Assembly (NCBI GenBank): GCA_017538365.1
Contig: JAFYIZ010000021.1
Span: 1 to 53,019, forward strand
Length of the DNA: 53,019 bases
Direction of reading: 5' to 3'
From: a bacterium
GTDB taxonomy: Bacteria > UBP6 > UBA1177
The position numbers and the translations under genes are program-made. The notes under the pieces were generated by a model that was given only the letters and a program-made list of their open reading frames with translations, searched no databases and was not told the origin of the DNA. Each line of letters opens with the position of its first letter. Position 1 is the first letter of the stretch. Below are positions 19,101 through 26,659 of this stretch, piece after piece.

Positions 19101-19973
19101 AAATCGGCAAAAGCTCTTTCTTACCGCTACATGGGCGGTGTCGCATACTACCGCGGCGACTATCAGAAAGCGCTTCAGCACTACAAGAATCAGCTTAAAA
19201 TTTCGAAAGAAAACGAGAATCTGCTCGATGTGGCTGTTGCTGAAAACAACATCGGTCTCATATATTCCTACCTCAACGACTTCAAAAATGCGGCGAAATT
19301 CTACAGACGCGCTCTTGAAACCTACAAAAAAGTGGGCATCAGACAGTACATCTGCTACACATCTAACAATCTCGGCGAACTCAAATACTGGCTCGGCGAA
19401 TACGAAGAAGCGAAGTCGCTCATTGAAGACCAGCTTGCAATAGCTACCGAACTCGGAATCCGCAGACATGTCGCACTCGCCCACCTCATTCTCGGCAACA
19501 TCGCGAAAAAAGAGGGAAATTTCGAAAAATCAGAGGAGCATTATCTTCAGGCGATCACTATTGCCAAAGAGCTCAATGCCAACAATATCCTTTGCGAATT
19601 CATGTTTGAATACGCAGATCTTCTTTTCCGCATGAAACAATACGACAAAGCCGAAGAGATCAACAACGAAGCCGGCAGGATAATCGTTGAAGTCAACCGT
19701 AAGGATCTCCAGTTCAAAAACACGCTTCTTCAGTGGAATATAGTTGCGCTGAAAGATCCGGCAAAGGCAATTGACGGAATCAAAAATATGATAACCGACG
19801 ATACAACCGAGGCAAACCGCGCCGATGCCAATGTAGTGCTGTTCATGCTTACCAGAGATGAACACTACCGCGAAGAGGCAATCGAACATATAACCACCTT
19901 ATATGAAACCGCTCCGAAAAAAATCTACAAAGAAGCATTGGAATATCTCTGGTCAGACAAACAAAAGCTCTGA
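16164..19973 (+). CDS. Tandem class III cyclase, AAA ATPase and TPR protein (soluble adenylyl cyclase-like)
   Basis: A 1269-residue cytoplasmic protein; start ATG 16164 with GGCAGGT six bases upstream. Residues about 25-195 are a first cyclase domain with both metal Asp positions (FVDISGF, D33; FAGDAF, D83). Its transition-state pair is gone (GDVVDEAAE instead of G-x-x-V-N-x-A-x-R). Residues about 232-390 are a second domain lacking the first Asp (SLFISYQ) but keeping the Asn/Arg pair (GDNVNLSARV, N344/R348). Residues 405-720 are an AAA_16 ATPase (Walker A GEAGIGKS at 440-447; Walker B LVLDDMHAAD). Residues about 830-1240 are helical TPRs. The order matches mammalian sAC and some bacterial relatives. 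Confidence 0.9.
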   Translation: MRNLIPDLKQLGYFDINSDKKSGSVDASVMFVDISGFTNMTRQLMSQGSDGAETLSVFMNTIFNPLIEAVYNLNGFILNFAGDAFTAVFKDDNGRRAITAAFNIHKFFTENPSLYHKGQAFKISAKAGISIGKFNWIAAKGEENLRHFLFFGDVVDEAAEAEHHCTANDICINDKVYTILKNDCCTHIKEGAYFVDELLVPAETKPAETTPKIEDLEIFIPHTVIEQEIPGEFREVVSLFISYQISKEMCEIEKMLEYLASYVQKYGGYISGFDFGDKGATLLALFGAPVSYEDNLERAIDCVAEIRKNCNTELRSGITQGVVYAGFVGSPKRAAYTALGDNVNLSARVMMKAPYGADWIAGKAADKAKSVFELESKGDFAFKGIDVPIEVFEIKGHLKVEEEASFSTAFTGRTAELKQLFETRDKCRENNRLYCSTIYGEAGIGKSRLIYEVRKNSANDFRVLTLKTDTILRQSLNMFTNFFHTLFNQNENATTEENHAAFEKAWAALSAEIINKKEAFEASKAYIAALAGIFWEGSVYDILDAKSRYENTIYAVCDFFSAIAETKPLMLVLDDMHAADSDSLTIARALVKALDDYPVALYIMSRLNDDGTKPEILLNTDERFNVIVIDKMQKSDIPMMIKNILGEKGNRELNDFVFSRTDGNPFFIEQLVLFMKDKKYIQKTGKNYALTSNKAEVPSGVNSLLVSRLDRLSQHLKDLVFRASVLGNNIDLLVLNDIAQDQDKLNIPNLLKEGVNELVWNEASSLLYSFRHALLRDAAYSMQLKARLKEIHKKVANAIEKNYKDEEKFFSTLAFHYEKAEDLEKEIIYLKKAADYAKSQYHNQEAEKMYEKLLTILKDEKEIIKVGHSLAQVYQIEGKWDLTEKLFKESLERSQKIGDELLIATSMKELANMMLQKGRYDEANPLLDEAEKLYTKLDNTKGKCDVEGYRGLIHYYKGELDDAVEHFTEKLRLAEIIDDKSAKALSYRYMGGVAYYRGDYQKALQHYKNQLKISKENENLLDVAVAENNIGLIYSYLNDFKNAAKFYRRALETYKKVGIRQYICYTSNNLGELKYWLGEYEEAKSLIEDQLAIATELGIRRHVALAHLILGNIAKKEGNFEKSEEHYLQAITIAKELNANNILCEFMFEYADLLFRMKQYDKAEEINNEAGRIIVEVNRKDLQFKNTLLQWNIVALKDPAKAIDGIKNMITDDTTEANRADANVVLFMLTRDEHYREEAIEHITTLYETAPKKIYKEALEYLWSDKQKL

Positions 19974-19990
19974 TTTTATTAGACAAACAT

Positions 19991-20019
19991 GGTACGAATC
20001 TACACAGCCGTACCTTTTT
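19991..20019 (+). terminator. Intrinsic terminator after the cyclase-like gene
   Basis: GGTACG (19991-19996) pairs with CGTACC (20009-20014) across a 12-nt loop and is followed at once by TTTTT. It lies 18 bp after the stop, between converging genes. The loop is long and the stem short, so strength is uncertain. Confidence 0.5.
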
Positions 20020-21125
20020 CAGATATTTTTTGCAAAGAATTCTTTTATTTTTCCGGCAACAAAAGCAACTTCTTCAACGCTTAAATGTTCCCCGATCGGA
20101 AGTGAAAGAAGAGTTTTTGATTCTTTGACCGCGCGGTAACCGGCGCAATAGCCGATATGATTTGCAAAAACAGGCTGTTCGGGAAGAGAAAGCGGATAGT
20201 GAATACCCGTTTCAACGCCTGAATTTTTCAAATATTCCCGCAAGTTATCACGTTTTTCAGTTTTTATGACAAACAAGTGCCAGGCATCAATTGTTTCAGG
20301 ATGAATTTTTGGAAGAACGATTCCAGAGACATCTGCAAGCTGCTCGATATAACTTTTAGCCACACGGTTTCTCGCTTCCACCCACTCGTCAAGGTGTTTC
20401 AACTTGACATTTAAAACCGCCGCCTGAAGAGTATCCATTCTTGAGTTTATGCCGGCAAACTCGTGAAAATATTTCTGTGATCTTCCGTGGTTACAGAATT
20501 TACGCGCTTTTTCGGCAAGTGTTTCATCATTGAGAATTATCGCTCCGGCATCTCCCGCAGCACCTAAAACTTTTCCCGGATAAAAACTGAATCCTGCTCC
20601 GTCGGCAAGAGTTCCGACCTTTTTTCCGCGATAAACCGCGCCGTGAGCCTGAGCCGCATCCTCGAAAAGTTTCAAGCCGTGTTTTTCCGCGATTTTTTTC
20701 AACGGCTCCATATCTGCCGGATGCCCGTAAAGATGAACTGCAATAATCGCGCAAGTATTCTGATTTATTAAAGATTCTACGCTTTCAGGCGAAATCGTAA
20801 AATCATCTTTAATATCGGCGAAAACCGGTTTCAGACCGTTTGACAGGGCAGCTTCTGCGGTCGCTACAAAAGTGTTTGCAGGAAGAATCACTTCGCTTCC
20901 GCGCGGAAAATCGTGGATTTTAAGGAGTGCAGTCAGGGCATCAGTTCCGTTTCCGCAGGAAATACAGTGAGTTGCACCACAATAAGCTGCGAAATCAGCC
21001 TCAAATTTTTTAACTTCAGCTCCTTTTATGAAGTCAGCTTCTGCAAAAACCACCTGCACTGCTGAATCGATTTCGTTTTTGAGCAGAGAATACTGCTTTT
21101 TGAGATCCAAAAATTTTACTTCCAT
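20019..21125 (-). CDS. DegT/DnrJ/EryC1/StrS family PLP aminotransferase
   Basis: A 368-residue fold-type I PLP enzyme of the sugar aminotransferase family. The N-terminus MEVKFLDLKKQY, the cofactor loop CGNGTDALTALL, the Asp-containing FEDAAQAHGA and the Schiff-base Lys in FSFYPGKVLG (near residue 183) are characteristic. Members transaminate keto-sugars for O-antigen, capsule or protein glycans. No sugar-nucleotide genes lie next to it. The gene follows the DUF1846 gene after 4 bp and is probably co-transcribed with it. Confidence 0.92.
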   Translation of the reverse strand: MEVKFLDLKKQYSLLKNEIDSAVQVVFAEADFIKGAEVKKFEADFAAYCGATHCISCGNGTDALTALLKIHDFPRGSEVILPANTFVATAEAALSNGLKPVFADIKDDFTISPESVESLINQNTCAIIAVHLYGHPADMEPLKKIAEKHGLKLFEDAAQAHGAVYRGKKVGTLADGAGFSFYPGKVLGAAGDAGAIILNDETLAEKARKFCNHGRSQKYFHEFAGINSRMDTLQAAVLNVKLKHLDEWVEARNRVAKSYIEQLADVSGIVLPKIHPETIDAWHLFVIKTEKRDNLREYLKNSGVETGIHYPLSLPEQPVFANHIGYCAGYRAVKESKTLLSLPIGEHLSVEEVAFVAGKIKEFFAKNI

Positions 21126-21129
21126 AGTT

Positions 21130-22647
21130 TTATGCGTTTACAAGGTGGTTGGTTGCAAATTCCGGTTCGCTCGTGACATTTACGCCCAGTTTTCTTAAGC
21201 CCATCTCATCTCCAGGAGTCGGAATGTGGGTCAAATGGACTTCACAGCCGCGCAGATCTTTGAGTTTTTCCATCGCAAAAGCGGCTGACGGATTGAACGC
21301 CGCGCTTATTGCAATCGCAGTCAAAGTCTCTTCGAGGTCTAAACTGACGTTTCCGCGCATGAAAATATTCTGTTTCAGGTGAGCAACCATTTCCATTATG
21401 TGATCGGGAATAAGCGGGATTTCCTTAGGAATTCCGGCAAGTTTTTTGATTGCATTGAGAACCATCGCCGATGCTGCATGGAGAAAAGGAGAGTTGCTTC
21501 CAGTTACGAATTCGCCGTTTTTAAGCTCGATCGCGGCACCCGAATAAACACCTTCGTTACCTTTGTTGTTGGTTTTCGCATCAAAAGCGGCCTTTTTCGC
21601 ATACTCCGAAACGAGCCTGTCCGAAGGTTTTGCACCAATATTTTTCATAATCATTTCAGCTCGTTGCGCCGTTTCCTCGCTGGCAATTCCGAGAGCGTAG
21701 TCACATGCGTAGCGGTAGTATCTGCGGATGATTTCCTGCTTTGAAGCCTCCTGAACCGCTTCGTCATCAATGATACCGAAACCTGCGCGGTTGACACCCA
21801 TGTCGGTCGGAGACTTGTAAACCGAAGGCTGCCCCGTGATTTTCTCGATTATCCTTTTTACAAGCGGAAACGCTTCAAGGTCACGGTTATAGTTGACTGC
21901 AACTTCGCCGTAAGCCTCATAGTGGAAGTTGTCCATCATGTTGACATCTTTGAGGTCGCAGGTCGCCGATTCGTATGCAACGTTGACAAGGTGCTTGAGC
22001 GGAAGGCTCCAGATCGGGAAAGTCTCGAATTTCGCATATCCCGCCTTAACTCCGCGCTGATTCTCGTGGTAAAGCTGGCTTAAGCATGTCGCGAATTTTC
22101 CGCTGCCTGGCCCGGGGCCTGTAACAACAACTATCGGTTTTTCAGTCTCGATGAAAGAATTTTTACCGTAACCTTCAGGACTTACAATCGTATCGACATC
22201 AGTCGGATAACCTTTTGTAAAGCTGTGGGTATAGACTTTTACACCGCGTCTTTCGAGTTTGTTTTTGAAAGCTTCTGCTGCCGGCTGACCGTTGTATCGC
22301 GTGATGACAACTGCGCGCACCGTAACACCGCGGTCGGTAAAATCATCGATCGTACGCATCGTGTCGGCATCGTATGAAACGCCGAAATCGGCACGGATTT
22401 TTCTTTTCTCGATGTCTCCGGCGTAGATGCACATGATGACTTCGGCATCGTCCTTGATCATCTGCAGAAGACGCATCTTTACGTTCGGATCAAAGCCCGG
22501 CAGAACACGCGCAGCATGGTAGTCGTACATTATTTTGCCGCCGAACTCGAGATAAAGTTTGTTGTTGAACATCTTCACGCGCTCAAGGATTTCGCGTGAC
22601 TGCTCCTGAAGATACTTTTCGTTGTCGAACCCGATTTTAAAGACCAT
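21130..22647 (-). CDS. DUF1846 family protein
   Basis: About 505 residues, a typical length for this conserved family of unknown function. The start at ATG 22647 (MVFKIGFDNEKYLQEQS) is preferred because GGGGGC precedes it and family members begin this way. Recognisable segments are NNKLYLEFGGKIMYDYHAARVLPGF, with a P-loop-like VVVTGPGPGSGKFATCLSQ near residue 175. Structures of family members are known but the reaction is not. The P-loop-like element suggests nucleotide binding. Confidence 0.88.
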   Translation of the reverse strand: MVFKIGFDNEKYLQEQSREILERVKMFNNKLYLEFGGKIMYDYHAARVLPGFDPNVKMRLLQMIKDDAEVIMCIYAGDIEKRKIRADFGVSYDADTMRTIDDFTDRGVTVRAVVITRYNGQPAAEAFKNKLERRGVKVYTHSFTKGYPTDVDTIVSPEGYGKNSFIETEKPIVVVTGPGPGSGKFATCLSQLYHENQRGVKAGYAKFETFPIWSLPLKHLVNVAYESATCDLKDVNMMDNFHYEAYGEVAVNYNRDLEAFPLVKRIIEKITGQPSVYKSPTDMGVNRAGFGIIDDEAVQEASKQEIIRRYYRYACDYALGIASEETAQRAEMIMKNIGAKPSDRLVSEYAKKAAFDAKTNNKGNEGVYSGAAIELKNGEFVTGSNSPFLHAASAMVLNAIKKLAGIPKEIPLIPDHIMEMVAHLKQNIFMRGNVSLDLEETLTAIAISAAFNPSAAFAMEKLKDLRGCEVHLTHIPTPGDEMGLRKLGVNVTSEPEFATNHLVNA

Positions 22648-22706
22648 TTTTGCCCCCGTTTTTCGTCTAAAGCTGCAACTCAAAAAAACTCTGAAACGGG
22701 ATTCAA

Positions 22707-22734
22707 TATATAGAAAAAAATTTTTTCATGGCAA
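22707..22734 (-). promoter_or_regulatory. Promoter candidate for DUF1846/aminotransferase unit
   Basis: On the minus strand: TTGCCA (22734-22729), 16 bp, TATATA (22712-22707), about 60 bp before the ATG at 22647. Confidence 0.4.
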
Positions 22735-22760
22735 GGAAAAAATCACTTTTCTGCAAATTT

Positions 22761-24155
22761 TCAGTTCAGTTCCCGAACAAGATTTTTGATCCACTTTTTC
22801 GAGACGTATCGTTTGAAACCCCAGATGAATTTTATAGCCTCTTCCGACTTGCTTAAAACCAAAACCCAGTAAAGCGGAAGAGCGAATGCAGTTACTCCGG
22901 CCAGGGAGAGCGGGACTGCGATTATCCAGAGAGCTCCAACATCAATCAGAAATGCCGCCTTTGTGTCGCCGCCGCTTCGTAAGATACCGACAATATTGAG
23001 GTTATTGAACGCAACTATAGGCAGGAAAAATATCCAGACGAGAGTGCTTTTGTAGGCGAGATCATAAACGCTTTCGGAGATATTGTAAACGGAAAGAATC
23101 GGATTCATGAAAATAAAAAGGAGAATGGAAAGAAAAATTCCGGTGGAAATCGAAAGTTTGACGAGTCTCACAGATGTGCGCCAAACTTTTTCTGTCTCGA
23201 CGCACGCCCCGATATCGTGCCCGAGAACGACCGCTCCGGCGTTTCCGATTCCGATGAAGGCGGCAAAGAAAAGTTTCGTCACGCTCTCCGAAATATTGAT
23301 TGCGGCGATAGATTCCGTTCCCAGTTTCGCATAAATCCAGTTGAGCGCCAGAATTCCCAAAGCCCAGGTCATTTCATTGAAGAAAACGGGCATCGCCGTA
23401 ACAAAAAGCTGTTTCAAAAGCTCTTTTTTAGCACTCGTCAGCTCGCTGAATTTTGCCGCAGCAGCAAGGTTCCTGATGTAGGCGTAAGCAAGCGTGAACA
23501 GGGTTTCGGCAACTCTCGCAATAAGCGTTGCAATTGCAGCGCCCTCAATTCCCATCGCAGGAAAACCAAGGTGACCGAAAATCAGAATCCAGTTGAAAAA
23601 AACATTGATGACAAGCGCCAGAGCACACGAATAGACCGGCAGGCGCGGACTATCGGTACTCCTCAGCACGACCTGATAAATAAAGGAAACTGCGGTAAAA
23701 ATATAGCTCCAAGAAACGATTTTCAGATATTCACAGGCGTATTTTACGACCGGTGCGTCGTTTGAAAACAAGCCGACAATTACTTCCGGAAAGAATCTCG
23801 CCCCTACAAATGCCGCGAGCGAAACGCAGATTCCCAGCCCTAAGATGACCCCCATCACGCGCCGCAGATTAAGAAGATCTCCTTTTCCGTAGAACTGCGA
23901 AACGAAAATCTGACCGCCGCTACCCATTCCGAAAAGAAAAAGGATAAGAAGAAACATCAGCTGGTTGCTTATTCCCAAAGCGGCAATCGCTTCTTCGCCC
24001 AGCTGCCCCACCATGAAAACATCGACCATATTTATCGCTGAAATCATAAGATTGTGGATCGCAATCGGAACCGCGATACCTAAAACGCGCCTGTAAAAAC
24101 CTGATTCCATCTCTTTCTGCCGAAATCTTACAAAACGCCGTTTTTTAGCAGGCAT
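22761..24155 (-). CDS. MATE family efflux transporter
   Basis: A 464-residue inner-membrane protein with about twelve hydrophobic helices in two related halves. N-terminal MATE signatures are IAVPIAIHNLMISAINMVDV and FMVGQLGEEAIAALGISNQ, with the matching repeat MPVFFNEMTWALGILALNW near residue 255. MATE proteins export cationic drugs or metabolites with Na+ or H+ antiport; the substrate cannot be inferred. An in-frame ATG 15 codons in (MESGFYRR) is an alternative start. Confidence 0.93.
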   Translation of the reverse strand: MPAKKRRFVRFRQKEMESGFYRRVLGIAVPIAIHNLMISAINMVDVFMVGQLGEEAIAALGISNQLMFLLILFLFGMGSGGQIFVSQFYGKGDLLNLRRVMGVILGLGICVSLAAFVGARFFPEVIVGLFSNDAPVVKYACEYLKIVSWSYIFTAVSFIYQVVLRSTDSPRLPVYSCALALVINVFFNWILIFGHLGFPAMGIEGAAIATLIARVAETLFTLAYAYIRNLAAAAKFSELTSAKKELLKQLFVTAMPVFFNEMTWALGILALNWIYAKLGTESIAAINISESVTKLFFAAFIGIGNAGAVVLGHDIGACVETEKVWRTSVRLVKLSISTGIFLSILLFIFMNPILSVYNISESVYDLAYKSTLVWIFFLPIVAFNNLNIVGILRSGGDTKAAFLIDVGALWIIAVPLSLAGVTAFALPLYWVLVLSKSEEAIKFIWGFKRYVSKKWIKNLVRELN

Positions 24156-24176
24156 ACAGGGTTAAAGCAAGAAAAT

Positions 24177-24288
24177 GCCGCCGAATCTTGCCCGTCGCGC
24201 CAGATCTTGACGGAATACCGGGATTCCGGTTGCCGCCGTCGGGATCACGGTATCCCGGGATTACGGAATCCCGGCAAGACTCGGCGGC
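24177..24288. repeat. 112-bp palindromic intergenic element
   Basis: GCCGCCGAATCTTGCC (24177-24192) is an inverted copy, with one mismatch, of GGCAAGACTCGGCGGC (24273-24288). Inside are further self-complementary pieces built on GGAATCCCGG and GGTATCCCGG. No coding frame fits. The size and terminal inverted repeats resemble a small REP/MITE-like element. It lies between the start of the MATE gene and the hydE promoter. A related motif set (ATCCCG) recurs at 40200-40304. Confidence 0.6.
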
Positions 24289-24306
24289 CAAAACTAAGAC
24301 GGCTTC

Positions 24307-24335
24307 TTGACGATTTTTGTCTCCCGTGTTAAAAA
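24307..24335 (+). promoter_or_regulatory. Promoter for hydE-nadA
   Basis: TTGACG (24307-24312), 17 bp, TAAAAA (24330-24335) preceded by TGT. The start codon is at 24364. Confidence 0.5.
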
Positions 24336-24363
24336 ACCGCGCATTTGGTTCAAGGAGAAAAAG

Positions 24364-25413
24364 ATGACCAATCCCGAAATCACGGAACTTATTGCAAAAC
24401 TCAGAGACGAGAGAAATCTCTCGGATGAAGGTCTCGCGACTTTAATCGACTGCGAAGATGCGACTGAACTTTTAGGTATCGAAGCCGACAAAGTCCGTAG
24501 AAAAATCTACGGCGATGCAGTCTATATCCGAGGTCTCATCGAAATGACGAACTACTGCAAAAACGATTGTTTCTACTGCGGAATCAGGCGCAGCAACACA
24601 AGCGCAACAAGATACAGGCTCACTGAAGAAGAGATAATGGAGTGCTGCCGCGAAGGTTACTCTCTCGGCTTCAGGACTTTCGTGCTTCAGGGCGGCGAAG
24701 ACCTTTATTTCAACGACGAAAGGATGTGCGGAATTGTCGCAAATATCAGAAAAAATTTCCCGGATGTCGCAATAACACTTTCTCTGGGCGAAAAGTCGCG
24801 CGAAAGTTATCAGAAACTTTTCGATGCCGGGGCAAACCGCTATCTTCTGCGTCATGAAACTGCCGATAACGAGCATTATCACAAGATCCATCCGGCGGAA
24901 CTCTCGCCCGAAAACCGCAAAAAATGCCTTTTTGACCTCAAGGAAATCGGTTATCAGGTAGGTTCCGGCTTTATGGTGGGTTCTCCTTTCCAGACAACGG
25001 AAAACCTTGTCGCAGACTTGCGTTTTCTGCAGGAATTAGACCCCGACATGATTGGAATCGGCCCTTTCATTCCGCATGAAAAAACGCCGTTTGCCGATAA
25101 AAAGCAGGGCGAACTTACGCTTGTTTTGAGAATGGTTTCGATTCTGCGCCTCATGTTCCCTCATGCCCTTCTTCCTGCAACGACTGCTCTCGGAACAATC
25201 CATCCGCAGGGGAGAGAACTCGGACTAAAGGCTGGTGCAAACGTCGTTATGCCCAATCTTTCACCGGTTTCGGTGAGAAAACTTTACGATTTATACGAAA
25301 ATAAAATATGCACGGGTGAAGAATCGGCGCAGTGCCGCGGCTGCCTGGAGATGCGCGTAAAAAACGCCGGTTATCACATCATCACCGATATTGGAAACGT
25401 CAAAAGGAGTTAA
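24364..25413 (+). CDS. hydE: HydE-like radical SAM protein
   Basis: About 349 residues from ATG 24364 with AAGGAG eight bases upstream. The radical SAM [4Fe-4S] motif C-x3-C-x2-C is at NYCKNDCFYCGIRRSN near residue 66. HydE-type segments are YIRGLIEMTNYC, LQGGEDLYFND, LLRHETADNEHYHKIHP, FMVGSPFQTTENL and IGIGPFIPHEKTPFA. In HydE the SAM chemistry supplies part of the diiron cofactor of [FeFe] hydrogenase. No hydrogenase, hydF or hydG is in the window, so assignment rests on sequence; a related biotin-synthase-like enzyme is the alternative. The gene is followed by nadA after 3 bp. Confidence 0.85.
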   Translation: MTNPEITELIAKLRDERNLSDEGLATLIDCEDATELLGIEADKVRRKIYGDAVYIRGLIEMTNYCKNDCFYCGIRRSNTSATRYRLTEEEIMECCREGYSLGFRTFVLQGGEDLYFNDERMCGIVANIRKNFPDVAITLSLGEKSRESYQKLFDAGANRYLLRHETADNEHYHKIHPAELSPENRKKCLFDLKEIGYQVGSGFMVGSPFQTTENLVADLRFLQELDPDMIGIGPFIPHEKTPFADKKQGELTLVLRMVSILRLMFPHALLPATTALGTIHPQGRELGLKAGANVVMPNLSPVSVRKLYDLYENKICTGEESAQCRGCLEMRVKNAGYHIITDIGNVKRS

Positions 25414-25416
25414 AAA

Positions 25417-26331
25417 ATGAATATCTGCGAACTTCAGCAGGAGATCCTGCGAATCAAAAAAGAGAATGATGTCTGCGTTTTAGCCCACAGCTATCAGGCA
25501 AGAGAAATCACCGAAGTCGCCGATTTTACAGGCGATTCTTTCCAGCTCAGCGTCAAGGCGAAGGATGCTCCGCAGAAAACCGTCGTTATGTGCGGCGTCA
25601 GATTCATGGCTGAAACAGTAAAACTGCTTTCCCCGGAAAAAACGGTTTATCTGGCAAATCCGACCGCGGGCTGCCCGATGGCGGAACAGATGGATAAAGA
25701 CATTATTTCGGAAGTGAAAAAGCAGTATCCCGACTACACCGTTGTTGCCTACATCAACACGACAACTTCGCTCAAAACGATATGCGATGTCTGCGTAACC
25801 TCTTCTTCTGCAGTAAAAATCGTGAAAAAACTCGAAAATAAAAACATCCTTTTTATTCCTGACTGCAATCTCGGCGCATTTGTTGCAAAACAGGTTCCTG
25901 AAAAAAATTTCAAACTTTTAAACGGGGGATGCCCGACTCACGCGAAAATCTCGGCTGACAGCATCCACAAAGCGAAAGCGGCACATCCTGACGCGCTTGT
26001 TCTCGTTCACCCGGAATGCAAGCCTGAAGTCACCGAACTCGCGGATTACATCGGTTCAACCTCGGGAATCATGGATTTTGCGAGAAAATCGGACAAAAAC
26101 GAATTTATAATCGGCACCGAAATCAGCATAGCAGAACATCTTTCATACGACTGTCCCGAAAAACGCTTCTATCCTCTCGCACAGAATCTCATCTGCCAGA
26201 ACATGAAGGCTACCACTTTGGTTGACCTATACAATGCTGTTCGCGGCAAAGGCGGCGAAGAAATCAGACTTGACAGCGAAACAATCGAAAAAGCTCGCCG
26301 CTGCATCGATAAAATGATCGAACTCGGATAA
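25417..26331 (+). CDS. nadA: Quinolinate synthase A
   Basis: A 304-residue [4Fe-4S] enzyme condensing iminoaspartate with dihydroxyacetone phosphate to quinolinate in NAD synthesis. Family signatures are VLAHSYQAREITEVADFTGDS, VVMCGVRFMAETVKLL, LANPTAGCPMAEQ, TSSSAVKIV, IPDCNLGAF, HPECKPEV and GTEISIAEHL. The three cluster cysteines fall in CGVRFMAE, HPECKPE and the distal C-P-E/C-Q-N region. It is of the shorter NadA type. It is translated just after hydE; both are Fe-S proteins, but their pairing may be chance. Confidence 0.95.
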   Translation: MNICELQQEILRIKKENDVCVLAHSYQAREITEVADFTGDSFQLSVKAKDAPQKTVVMCGVRFMAETVKLLSPEKTVYLANPTAGCPMAEQMDKDIISEVKKQYPDYTVVAYINTTTSLKTICDVCVTSSSAVKIVKKLENKNILFIPDCNLGAFVAKQVPEKNFKLLNGGCPTHAKISADSIHKAKAAHPDALVLVHPECKPEVTELADYIGSTSGIMDFARKSDKNEFIIGTEISIAEHLSYDCPEKRFYPLAQNLICQNMKATTLVDLYNAVRGKGGEEIRLDSETIEKARRCIDKMIELG

Positions 26332-26370
26332 AATCAGGCAAAAGTACAGTTTTTCTCTAATCACAATAGA

Positions 26371-26520
26371 GGATTGGGGGAACGCATTTCAAAAAATATA
26401 ATTCAGATATTTATATTGAAAAAAGAACCTAAGAAGCGTTAAAAAACGCTGTCGGGGAAAAAAACGAAATGCACCTAAACGGTCAAAACCGAAAGATTCC
26501 GATTGAGGTCCCCCCACGTG
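26371..26520 (+). ncRNA. Candidate structured RNA in the nadA-cNMP gene gap
   Basis: The 328-bp gap has no gene but several nested stems. GCATTTC (26384-26390) pairs with GAAATGC (26466-26472). Inside lie AATATAA/TTATATT (26395-26401 with 26411-26417) and AGCGTT/AACGCT closing an AAAA tetraloop (26435-26450). After the outer pair comes CGGT/ACCG (26480-26491). GGGGG (26376-26380) can pair with CCCCCC (26510-26515) to close the whole fold. It matches no RNA class I know: the tmRNA, SRP and RNase P core motifs are absent. Strand is assumed from neighbours. It could be a small RNA or a 5' leader of the next gene. Confidence 0.4.
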
Positions 26521-26659
26521 ATAGAACGTTCAATGATAGCTGATAAAAATTAAATTTCAACTAAAAAAGTGAATTTTTTCATTATTTTACAAAAAAAATG
26601 GCATATCGGCGGTTAATTTAATATCATTTAAGGCATTCTGTTTTGAATAGGAGTTTGCA

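Noticed and set aside
26371-26520. tmRNA, SRP RNA or RNase P RNA
   Set aside because: The tRNA-like ends of tmRNA, the GGTC-x-GGAAGGAAGCAG region of SRP RNA and the RNase P core motifs are absent.
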